Position numbers and translations under genes: made by a program
In this document: piece by piece, positions 43,450-51,140 of the stretch
How positions within the stretch are numbered: position 1 is the first letter of the stretch
Layout: each line of letters begins with the position of its first letter
Notes under the pieces: generated by a model
Databases searched by the model: none
The model's input: the letters and a program-made list of their open reading frames with translations, nothing else
What the model was told of the DNA's origin: nothing
Source: BQJD01 sp964350265
GTDB lineage: Bacteria; Pseudomonadota; Gammaproteobacteria; Arenicellales; CAJQKF01
DNA length: 64,000 bases
Assembly (NCBI GenBank): GCA_964350265.1
Contig: CAYGJZ010000005.1
Span: 1-64,000 of the forward strand
Reading direction: 5' to 3'

Positions 43450-44967
43450 TCAGGCCGGTCGCGCCACCGCCCGACGCCAGTCGCTGTCGGCGTTGAAGGC
43501 CTGGTCCGCGGCCGACAGCGACAGGCTGGTGGGCAGCGCGGCATGCTCGAAACCGTAGGTCGCACGGCGCAGGTGCAGGTAGTCCTCCACCCGGTCGAGC
43601 ACCAGCCGGCCGGTGCCGCCCGCCATCGGGTGGATGCCCTGCGAGGCGATGTAGCGACAGAACACGGTGAACTCGGGAAACTCGTCCATCCGGTTTCGCT
43701 GCCCCATCAGGTGGCGGTAGTAGTCCACGTAGCAGTGGTAGAGCAGCCGTTCCAGCTCCGGGCCCGGCAGGGTCGGGTGGCGCCAGACCGAGCAGGTGGT
43801 GTCGAAGCGGTCGAGGTTGCGTTCCCGCACCAGTCCACGGGCCATGAAGTCGTCGTACTGCTCGGTGCCTGGAATCGGGGTAAGCACGTAGAACGAGGCC
43901 ACCGGCGGGTTCAGGCCCTTCAGGATTTCCAGGCCGTCGAGGATGCTTTCCTCGGTGTCCTCGGCGAAGCCGATGATGTTGGAGAAGTGGGCGCGGATGC
44001 CGTTGTCCCGGCACAGCGCGGCCAGCTTGGCGTACTTCTTCGGGTAGTTGTGGAACTTGCTCGCCGCCTTGAGGGTTTCGCGGTTGAAGGATTCCACGCC
44101 GATGAACATCTCGAAGCAGCCGGCCCGGCGCAGCAGGTCGAACAGCGGCTCCTGGTTGACCACATGGGTGTCGCACTGGCAGAAGAAGCGCAGGCCCAGA
44201 TCGGCGTCGATCATCGCCTCGAGCAGCTCGGTCACCTGCGGGTACTTGTTGAAATTGTCGGACACGAAGGCGATGTAGCGCACACCGCCGTCACGTGCCC
44301 GGCGCAGGCTTTCCATGGTGGTCTCGATGGCGGCACTGCGTACCGGGTGCCCGGCGATCTTCACCACCGAGCAGTAGTTGCAGCGGTACGGGCAGCCGCG
44401 CACCGGGTACAGACCGAGCATGGGCAGCACGTAGCGATCCAGCTCGCCGGCCGAGGGCGGCTCGACCACCGCGCCTTCCAGCTGCTTCTGCCAGCGAATG
44501 CCGGGGCTGTAGACATCGTCCAGTCGCCCGCCGATGGCATCGTGCAGGATGTTCATCCACACCACCTCGGCTTCGCCCATGGCGATGGAGATGCCGTTGC
44601 CCTGCATCTCGCGGGTGTCGCAGGTCATCGCGTGGGGACCGCCGATGACACAGTGTTCCACGCCCCGGGAGCGGGCCAGCGCGGCGAGGTCGAGGGCGCG
44701 GTGAAACTGGTGTGACTGCACGCCGACCAGTGCCAGCAGGGTCGGTGACGAGGGGTCGGCGCGCAGTTGGTCGAGGTAGGCGAGATCGCTGCGCACGTAC
44801 TCGTCGACGGTGTGCACCTCCACCGCCACGCCGTCGATTTCCCGCGGCGTCAGGCTGGCGATGTGGTACAGGCTGGCATTGGGCATGAAGCCGTGGCCGA
44901 AGCGTTCCACCGCGCCGTCGATGGCGTACTTGCTGGGCTTGACGAGAACCACGCGGAGCTTGTTCAT
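43450..44967 (-). CDS. B12-binding-domain radical SAM protein
   Basis: A 505-residue protein with an N-terminal cobalamin-binding-like Rossmann region (LRVVLVKPSKYAIDGAVERFGHGFMPNASLYHIASL and VIGGPHAMTC). The radical SAM barrel follows, with the CxxxCxxC cluster motif in RGCPYRCNYCSV (about residues 240-247), a GGVRYIAFVSDNFNKYP strand and GFAEDTEESILDGLEILK. The ATG at 44967 with GAAAGGGG upstream is preferred over an earlier in-frame codon. Relatives include lipid, bacteriochlorophyll and hopanoid methyltransferases and enzymes of unknown role. No partner gene is adjacent, so the substrate is open. Confidence 0.87.
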   Translation of the reverse strand: MNKLRVVLVKPSKYAIDGAVERFGHGFMPNASLYHIASLTPREIDGVAVEVHTVDEYVRSDLAYLDQLRADPSSPTLLALVGVQSHQFHRALDLAALARSRGVEHCVIGGPHAMTCDTREMQGNGISIAMGEAEVVWMNILHDAIGGRLDDVYSPGIRWQKQLEGAVVEPPSAGELDRYVLPMLGLYPVRGCPYRCNYCSVVKIAGHPVRSAAIETTMESLRRARDGGVRYIAFVSDNFNKYPQVTELLEAMIDADLGLRFFCQCDTHVVNQEPLFDLLRRAGCFEMFIGVESFNRETLKAASKFHNYPKKYAKLAALCRDNGIRAHFSNIIGFAEDTEESILDGLEILKGLNPPVASFYVLTPIPGTEQYDDFMARGLVRERNLDRFDTTCSVWRHPTLPGPELERLLYHCYVDYYRHLMGQRNRMDEFPEFTVFCRYIASQGIHPMAGGTGRLVLDRVEDYLHLRRATYGFEHAALPTSLSLSAADQAFNADSDWRRAVARPA

Positions 44968-45259
44968 ATTCCCCTTTCCTGGCCGGTCGGCGGTGCCGGG
45001 CAACGCTTCCGTTCCCACGGCCTGTGCGTGCCGTGTACCGCCGATCGGCCGGTTGGTGGCGGTCGGCGTACCGTCTGCGCGGTACGGCACATTTCCTGCC
45101 CAACAGGGTATCATATCGGCGAGGCGCGGCCGCAGGGGAGATTCCCGGAGAATCGGGACAGGCCCGGGGGAGTGTGTTTAAATCCCGCTGTCGCTGCCGA
45201 CCGTACAAGGCATGACAAAACCGGCAGATGGTGTCGACGAACTGGCAGGAGAGAGCGCT

Positions 45260-45655
45260 ATGAATGCATCTGACTCGTTGGGCAAACTCATTTTCCGACT
45301 CACCCTCGGTGGACTGATGTTGTTTCACGGCGTCGCCAAGGTGACCAACCCGGGGAGTATCGAGTTCATTACCGGCAAGGTGGTGGAACTGGGACTGCCC
45401 GACCTCTTGGCCTACGGCGTCTACGTGGGCGAGGTGCTGGCGCCGATCCTGGTCATCATCGGGCTGTTCGCACGCATCGGCGGACTGCTGATCGCCATCA
45501 ACATGGTCTTCGCGGTCCTGCTGGTGCACATGGGCGACCTGAGCATCATCACCCAGACCGGTGGCTGGAAGCTGGAACTGCAGGCCTTCTTCTTCTTCGG
45601 CGGCCTGTCCCTGCTGTTCATGGGCAGCGGCGACTTCGCCGCGCGGCCCGACTAG
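45260..45655 (+). CDS. DoxX family membrane protein
   Basis: A 131-residue protein with four TM helices: LIFRLTLGGLMLFHGVAKVTNPGSIEFI opens the DoxX pattern, followed by YGVYVGEVLAPILVIIGLFARIGGLLIAINMVFAVLLVHMGD and a last helix LQAFFFFGGLSLLFMG. DoxX proteins are associated with quinone/thiol oxidation or stress, but the role is not set here. Its stop overlaps the stop of the convergent Rieske gene by 4 nt. The 283 nt upstream, towards the radical SAM gene, hold no further gene; both promoters should lie there. Confidence 0.87.
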   Translation: MNASDSLGKLIFRLTLGGLMLFHGVAKVTNPGSIEFITGKVVELGLPDLLAYGVYVGEVLAPILVIIGLFARIGGLLIAINMVFAVLLVHMGDLSIITQTGGWKLELQAFFFFGGLSLLFMGSGDFAARPD

Positions 45656-46869
45656 GCGCCAGCCGGCAAACGATTCGCAGCGCCACCGTCCGCGTTCGCG
45701 GTGGACGGTGGCGGCGGATGCCCGGCAGCAGCCGCGCGCTCGGCGAACCAGCGGTGAAAGTGCCGCGTGGCCTGGTCCTGCACCGGCGTGAACACGCCGC
45801 CGTCGAAGGCATCGGAAAACCTGCCCGCCTGCATGCCTTCCACCGCGGCCACGTCCTCGGCGAACACCGATCGCCAGCCTTCCAGCACCTGTCGCCTTCC
45901 CTCGCGCCAGCTTTCGTCGCTGGCCGCCGGGTCCACGAACTGGATGGCAACCCGTTCCAGCGTGCGGTCGTGGGCCAGTGGCAGCAGGATCATGACGAAC
46001 AGGTGATCATGCTGCACGCCGAGTAGGGTGTTCGGGTAGAGCGCCGGGTACTCGGCGGTGGTTCGATGCTGCATCGACCAGCCGGGTACCGAGGGCAGGG
46101 GACGGTCGATGGCACGGTCCGGCAAGTAGGCGGTCACCCCCTGGCCGGCAAAGTTTCCCTCGTCGTGGTAGCAGTAGTGGCTGGCCAGCGGCGAGTAGCG
46201 GTTCAGTCCCGGATGCACCATCGGCAGGTGGTAGGCCTCGAGGTAGTTCTCCACCGCCAGTTTCCAGTTCGACGCGACTTCCAGGTCCAGCGTGCCGTCG
46301 CCGGCCGGCTGGAAGGCGCCGTGGCCGTCCTCCCCCCACAGCCGCGCCAGGCGGCGATCCAGCGGCGCCAGCAGCTCCTGGCACGGTGCCGCCTCGCCGT
46401 TCGGATTGACCAGCACGATGCCCATCCACACCGCGCTTCGTACCGACCAGAGGTGGTACTCGGCCTGCTCGAAGCCGGCCACCCGGTGCCTGCCGGCACC
46501 ACCGATATGCGGGGTGCCGCGCAAGCTGCCGTCGAGGTCGTAGGTCCAGGCATGGTAGGGGCAGCGAATGGCGGCGGCATGCCGGCAGGTATCGTCCAGC
46601 AGCCGTCGTCCGCGGTGCCGGCAGACATTGTGGAACACTCGCACTTCGCCGGCGGCATCGCGCACCAGCAGGTAGGAACGGCCAAAGGCGTCCACCCGTC
46701 GCATGTCGCCGGGTCTGGCCACGTCCTGGGCGAAGCCGATGGCGAACCAGCCAGGGGCAAACAGGTGCGTGTATTCCCACTGGAAGAACCCGGCGGAACG
46801 GTAGACCTCGTTGGGCAGACCGCGATCGCCGTTGCGGGTGGCGGCCACCGCATCGAGTATGGCTTGCAT
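45652..46869 (-). CDS. Rieske aromatic-ring/amine oxygenase alpha subunit
   Basis: A 405-residue non-heme iron oxygenase. The Rieske [2Fe-2S] ligands are in VCRHRGRRLL and CPYHAWTYDLDG (C-x-H and C-x2-H). The mononuclear iron site is in NYLEAYHLPMVHPGLN, with the His-x4-His pair and a C-terminal acidic ligand. Overall pattern and length suit the carnitine/glycine-betaine/choline monooxygenase-like subgroup as well as aromatic dioxygenases. No ferredoxin reductase gene is adjacent, so its electron partner is encoded elsewhere. Given the nearby amine genes, a quaternary amine substrate is a reasonable guess only. Confidence 0.88.
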   Translation of the reverse strand: MQAILDAVAATRNGDRGLPNEVYRSAGFFQWEYTHLFAPGWFAIGFAQDVARPGDMRRVDAFGRSYLLVRDAAGEVRVFHNVCRHRGRRLLDDTCRHAAAIRCPYHAWTYDLDGSLRGTPHIGGAGRHRVAGFEQAEYHLWSVRSAVWMGIVLVNPNGEAAPCQELLAPLDRRLARLWGEDGHGAFQPAGDGTLDLEVASNWKLAVENYLEAYHLPMVHPGLNRYSPLASHYCYHDEGNFAGQGVTAYLPDRAIDRPLPSVPGWSMQHRTTAEYPALYPNTLLGVQHDHLFVMILLPLAHDRTLERVAIQFVDPAASDESWREGRRQVLEGWRSVFAEDVAAVEGMQAGRFSDAFDGGVFTPVQDQATRHFHRWFAERAAAAGHPPPPSTANADGGAANRLPAGA

Positions 46870-46988
46870 CGTCTTCGACCCCCTGCGCGGAACAGGCCGG
46901 AAATTGTCCGTCGCTGGCGTCGTGCCTGTCGAGCCGGCGGGGCAGGGGCGTGTCGCGGTTGTTGTCGGCGGTGTCGCGACTGGGCCGG

Positions 46989-47846
46989 TCAGCGGTCGAG
47001 ATCGAGGTTGTCGATCAGTCGCACCGTGCCGAGCCGGGCGGCGATGAGGGCCTGGCCCCGGGCCAGCGGTCGCCATGGATCGTCTTCCTGCCAGGCCATC
47101 GGATCGCGCACCGCGGCATACTCGAGCGCAAGGTCGCTGTCCGCCATCACCGCGCGCATGGCATCGGCCAGCGGGCCGGGTCGTCGTTCGCCCGCGCGCC
47201 AGGCATCCCGGGCCGCCAGCAGGGCCCGGTAGAGCACCGTGGCCCTGGCGCGGTCGGCCGGATCGAGGCGGCGGTTGCGGGACGACATGGCCAAACCGTC
47301 GGCCTCGCGCACGGTGTCGCAGACGACGATCTCGGGATAGCCCATGGACCGGGCGAGGTCACGGATTACCAGCGTCTGCTGAAAGTCCTTCTGGCCGAAG
47401 TAGGCACGTTGTGGTCGAACGGTGTCGAACAAGCGCTCGACGATGGTGCGCACGCCGGCGAAGTGCCCCGGGCGGTGATCGCCTTCCAGGTCCTGGCCAT
47501 GGGGGCCGGGGTCCAGCCGGGGAATGTCCTCGGCATGGGCATGGCCGGGGAAGAACTGCAGCAACTCGCCGCTGAACACCATGTCGCAATGGCGCTCGGC
47601 GAGCATGCGGGCGTCATCCTCGATGTCCCTCGGGTAGGCGTTGAAGTCCGCTGCCTCGTTGAACTGCAACGGGTTGACGAAGATGCTGACCACGCACAGG
47701 TCGTTCTCCGCCACCGCGCGGTCGACCAGCGCCAGGTGGCCGGCATGCAGCGCCCCCATGGTTGGCACCATGCCGATGCTGCGTCCCTCGCGGAGCTTCT
47801 CTGCGCACCAGTTGGCTGCCGCCTGCGGTGAATCGAGAATGATCAC
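46989..47846 (-). CDS. panC: Pantothenate synthetase PanC
   Basis: A 285-residue ligase joining pantoate and beta-alanine with ATP. The ATP-binding HIGH-like motif is in GMVPTMGALHAGHLALVDRA, with VSIFVNPLQFNEAADFNAYPR, FGQKDFQQTLVIRDLARSMGYP and the KMSKS-like SSRNRRLD segment. The start is a GTG at 47846 overlapping the upstream gene's stop (GTGA). The substrate beta-alanine is also the amino acid handled by the omega-transaminase region upstream, although the two are not linked in an operon. Confidence 0.95.
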   Translation of the reverse strand: MIILDSPQAAANWCAEKLREGRSIGMVPTMGALHAGHLALVDRAVAENDLCVVSIFVNPLQFNEAADFNAYPRDIEDDARMLAERHCDMVFSGELLQFFPGHAHAEDIPRLDPGPHGQDLEGDHRPGHFAGVRTIVERLFDTVRPQRAYFGQKDFQQTLVIRDLARSMGYPEIVVCDTVREADGLAMSSRNRRLDPADRARATVLYRALLAARDAWRAGERRPGPLADAMRAVMADSDLALEYAAVRDPMAWQEDDPWRPLARGQALIAARLGTVRLIDNLDLDR

Positions 47847-48382
47847 CCGGGCCGGCTTCCTTCCGCCGCGGCGCGCAACGACGCACGGTAGCGATCCACC
47901 TTGTTGCGGTACTCCTGGGCGCCGCGGCTGAGCATCTGGCACTCCTCGTCGGTGATCTCGCGCACCACCTTGCCCGGGGAACCGAGCACCAGCGAACGAT
48001 CCGGGATCACCTTGCCGCTGGTCACCATGGTGTTGGCACCGATCAGGCACCAGCGGCCGATGCGGGCCTCGTTGAGCACCACCGAGTTGATGCCGACCAG
48101 CGAATGGGCGCCGACATGGCAGCCATGCAGCATGACCTTGTGGCCGACGGTGACATGGTCCTCGATGATCACGGCAAGCCCGGCATCGGTGTGGATCACG
48201 CTGCCGTCCTGGACGTTGCTGTTCTCGCCGACACGGATCAGGTCGTTGTCGCCGCGCAGGACGGCCTGGAACCAGACGCTGGCGCCAGCCAGCACCTCGA
48301 CCTGGCCGACCAGGTCGGCGCTGTCGGCGACGAAGGCGTCCTCGTGCACCGAGGGACAGTGGGATTCGAAGGGATGGATCAT
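47843..48382 (-). CDS. Gamma-carbonic anhydrase family protein (left-handed beta-helix, YrdA-like)
   Basis: A 179-residue hexapeptide-repeat protein. It shows LRGDNDLIRVGENSNVQDGSVIHTDAGLAVIIEDHVTVGHKVMLHGCHVGAHSLVGINSVV, with the three expected zinc histidines in VIHTD, VGHKV and LHGC. The length and helical repeats match YrdA/CaiE-type gamma-CA homologues; whether it has anhydrase activity cannot be told. It overlaps panC by 4 nt and starts 5 nt after the sohB stop, so sohB, this gene and panC form one transcription unit. Confidence 0.93.
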   Translation of the reverse strand: MIHPFESHCPSVHEDAFVADSADLVGQVEVLAGASVWFQAVLRGDNDLIRVGENSNVQDGSVIHTDAGLAVIIEDHVTVGHKVMLHGCHVGAHSLVGINSVVLNEARIGRWCLIGANTMVTSGKVIPDRSLVLGSPGKVVREITDEECQMLSRGAQEYRNKVDRYRASLRAAAEGSRPG

Positions 48383-48386
48383 CGGT

Positions 48387-49406
48387 TCACACCAGCAGGT
48401 GGGCGTTGCGGTTCTCCGGGTCGTGGCCGAAGCGGGCGGCAAGCTTGGCCGCGGCGCCCGCCACCCGGCGGATCACGCCCTGGCGCGGGCGATGTCGGAC
48501 TTCCAGGATGGTGCGTTCCTCCACCGCCGCCTGCAGCAGGTCGTCGCTGGTGCGCAGTTCGTCGACCAGGCCGAGTTCCAGCGCGCGGCGGCCCAGCCAG
48601 TATTCCCCGGTGGCTACCCTGGCCATGTCCAGCGCCGGGCGGTGTTCGAGGACGAAGTCCTTGAACAGCCCGTGGGTCTCCTCGAGATCCTGGCGCATCT
48701 TCTCGCGCTGGCTGTCGGTGTTCTCGCCGAACAGGGTCAAGGTGCGCTTGTACTCGCCGGCGGTGATCTGCTCGTAGTCGATCTCGTGCTTCTTCAGCAG
48801 CCGGTGGAAGTTGGGCAACTGCGCGATGACGCCGATGGAGCCGATGATGGCGAAGGGCGCGGCGACCACGCGGTTGGCGACGCAGGCCATCAGGTAGCCG
48901 CCGCTGGCGGCGACCTTGTCCACGCACACCGTCAGCGGTATGCCGCGGGCGCGGATTCGTTCCAGCTGCGAGGCGGCCAGGCCATAGGCATGGACCACGC
49001 CGCCACCACTTTCCACCCTGACCATCACCTCGTCGCCGGCGCGGGCCACGGTAAGCACCGCCGTCACCTCCTCGCGCAGGTGGGCCACGTTGCTGCCGCG
49101 GATGTCGCCCTCGAACTGGATGACGAACAGCCGCGTGCGTTCGGCGGCGTCCCTGTCCCGCTTCTTCTTCGATTTCTTCTCCGCCTTCTGACGCTTCTTC
49201 AGTTCGTCCGCCGGCAGCAGCGACGCCTCCAGCACCTGGGTCATGCGACGGTAGCGGTCGTTCAGGCGGGTGACCTCGATTTCCGGCTTGCCCTGGCCGC
49301 GCTGGCGTGTTGATATGGCCACCACGCCGCCGACCACCACGAGGATGGCCACGGCCACGGTGATTGCCTTGGCCAGGAACAGGCCGTATTCGAGCGCGAA
49401 CTCCAT
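48387..49406 (-). CDS. sohB: Inner-membrane peptidase SohB (family S49)
   Basis: A 339-residue signal-peptide-peptidase-like protease. An N-terminal TM helix (AKAITVAVAILVVVGGVVAIS) is followed by a charged linker and the S49 catalytic domain, with the Ser in VDKVAASGGYLMACVA and the Lys in EYKRTLTLFG. The segment RVESGGGVVHAYGLAASQL is also typical. The start is the ATG at 49406. It is divergent from an MFS transporter gene. Confidence 0.94.
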   Translation of the reverse strand: MEFALEYGLFLAKAITVAVAILVVVGGVVAISTRQRGQGKPEIEVTRLNDRYRRMTQVLEASLLPADELKKRQKAEKKSKKKRDRDAAERTRLFVIQFEGDIRGSNVAHLREEVTAVLTVARAGDEVMVRVESGGGVVHAYGLAASQLERIRARGIPLTVCVDKVAASGGYLMACVANRVVAAPFAIIGSIGVIAQLPNFHRLLKKHEIDYEQITAGEYKRTLTLFGENTDSQREKMRQDLEETHGLFKDFVLEHRPALDMARVATGEYWLGRRALELGLVDELRTSDDLLQAAVEERTILEVRHRPRQGVIRRVAGAAAKLAARFGHDPENRNAHLLV

Positions 49407-49531
49407 CGGGTCCTCCGGGTGTTTCGATCTCGCCGCATCATATACCGCGGCGGGTCAAGGTCAAGTGACCAACGCCACCTGGCCGGGTCGTTGGTCGGCG
49501 AAACCGAATCAACCTCCATTCGCCGCCCAGC

Positions 49532-50701
49532 ATGCCTGTCGCCACCAACGCCGTCCGCCTGTCGTTGCTGTTCGCGCTGGTGTTCGCCTTCGTCGCCGTG
49601 CAGATGGCCTACTGGCCGTTGTGGCTGCGCGCAGGCGGCGTGGACGAGACCGCGCTCGGGTTGCTGCTCGGCTTTGGTTTCCTGGCCAAGATCGTCGTCA
49701 ATCCCCTGTTCCGGCGCTTCGCCTCCCATGCCCGCAACACCCGCAATGCGCTGGCCGCCACCGCGGCCATGGCGACCCTGGTGTTTGTTGCCTTCGCCTT
49801 CGTCGACGCCATGGTGGCGCTGGTCCTGGTGCAGCTCGTGTTTTTCGTCTTCTGGATCCCGGTCATGCCGACCACGGAATTCCTCGTCGTGGATCGCGCC
49901 CGCCGCGACGGCTTCGACTATGGTCGCGTGCGCATGTGGGGCTCGGTCTCCTTCCTGCTGGCCACCGTGGTGGTCGGCGCCTGGCTGGAGCGACGCGGCA
50001 TCGGCGCCACCCACGGCGTGGCCGTGGTGCTGCTGGTCGGCTTCGTCCTCGCCGCGCTGGCGTCACCGCCGGGCTCCGGCGCGGGCAACACGGTGCGTGG
50101 CTTCTCCGCGCGCCGCGTCTCCGCCGTGCCCGGCATGGTGGACATGCTCGTCGTCGCCGGCCTGGTGCAGGGAAGCCACGCCATGTTCTTCGGCTTCGGT
50201 TCCATTCACTTCCAGTCCCTGGGCATCGGCGAGGCCACCATCGGCTTGCTGTGGGCGGTGGGCATCGGCGTGGAGATCGCCGTCTTCCTGCTCGGCGGCG
50301 TGCTGCCTCGGGCGCTGGGTGCCACCGGGCTGTTGGCCGTGGGCGGTGTCGCGGCGACGCTGCGCTGGGCCCTGTTGCCGGTGGTGACGTCGCCGACCTG
50401 GCTGTTGCTGCTGCAATCCCTGCACGGCATCAGTTTCGCCGCGACCCATCTCGGTGCCATCGCCTTCATCAGCTCGCGGGTGCCCGAGTCCCTCGGCGCC
50501 AATGCCCTGGCCATGTACTCGATGGTGGTGATGGGGGGCTTCATGGGCCTGGCGGTCCTGACCGCCGGCTTCCTCTACGGCCGCTACGGCGCCGATGCCT
50601 TCTGGGCCATGGCGGTGTACGCGGGCGTGGGCACGGTGCTTGCCCTGGTACGGTTCGCGGGGCAAACTCCCCGCCGCCGACCCGGCGAGGACGACGCATG
50701 A
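49532..50701 (+). CDS. MFS transporter, HcaT/LacY-like (MFS_1_like)
   Basis: A 389-residue protein with 12 predicted TM helices. It opens LSLLFALVFAFVAVQMAYWPLWLRAGGVDETALGLLLG, the MFS_1_like pattern shared with the phenylpropionate permease HcaT. MWGSVSFLLATVVVGAWL and LQSLHGISFAATHLGAIAFISSRVP are further family segments. The substrate is unknown. Its stop overlaps the start of the YcgN-type gene by 4 nt. Confidence 0.9.
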   Translation: MPVATNAVRLSLLFALVFAFVAVQMAYWPLWLRAGGVDETALGLLLGFGFLAKIVVNPLFRRFASHARNTRNALAATAAMATLVFVAFAFVDAMVALVLVQLVFFVFWIPVMPTTEFLVVDRARRDGFDYGRVRMWGSVSFLLATVVVGAWLERRGIGATHGVAVVLLVGFVLAALASPPGSGAGNTVRGFSARRVSAVPGMVDMLVVAGLVQGSHAMFFGFGSIHFQSLGIGEATIGLLWAVGIGVEIAVFLLGGVLPRALGATGLLAVGGVAATLRWALLPVVTSPTWLLLLQSLHGISFAATHLGAIAFISSRVPESLGANALAMYSMVVMGGFMGLAVLTAGFLYGRYGADAFWAMAVYAGVGTVLALVRFAGQTPRRRPGEDDA

Positions 50702-51132
50702 GCCAACCATTCTGGGAATCCGTTCCCCTTGCACAGATGAGCGACGCGCAGTGGGAGTCGCTGTGCGACGGCTGCGGGCGATGCTGCCTGGTGCGCTTCG
50801 AGGACGACTCCGACGAGGGGGTGTTCTATACCCGGGCGGCCTGCCGGCTGCTGGACACGGAACGTTGCCGCTGTACCGACTATGCCCACCGCTTTCGCCG
50901 CGTGCCCGGCTGCCTGGCGGTGCGCGAACTGCCGCGCGAACACTACCGCTGGTTGCCGTCGAGCTGCGCCTACCGCCGGTTGGCGGAGGGGCGCGGCCTG
51001 GCCGACTGGCATCCGCTGGTATCGGGCACGCCCGACAGCGTGGTCGAGGCCGGAGTCTCCGTCGCCGGGCGGGTGGTCAGCGAGGATCACGTCCACCCGC
51101 TGGAACTGGAAAGCCTGGTGCTGCGCGACTGA
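50698..51132 (+). CDS. YcgN family cysteine cluster protein
   Basis: A 144-residue protein whose N-terminal half carries the YcgN Cys pattern: LCDGCGRCCLVRFEDD, then ACRLLDTERCRCTDYAHRFRRVPGC. These eight or more Cys residues suggest an Fe-S or Zn cluster (YkgJ/UPF0153 group). The role is unknown. It is coupled to the MFS gene by a 4-nt overlap and converges with the RpfC-like gene 8 nt away. Confidence 0.92.
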   Translation: MSQPFWESVPLAQMSDAQWESLCDGCGRCCLVRFEDDSDEGVFYTRAACRLLDTERCRCTDYAHRFRRVPGCLAVRELPREHYRWLPSSCAYRRLAEGRGLADWHPLVSGTPDSVVEAGVSVAGRVVSEDHVHPLELESLVLRD

Positions 51133-51140
51133 ACGCGGCC

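Noticed and set aside
46989..48382. panC and gamma-carbonic anhydrase as part of the beta-alanine region
   Set aside because: They are linked by overlap to sohB and lie several genes away on the opposite strand; sharing beta-alanine as a substrate is not evidence of one pathway unit.
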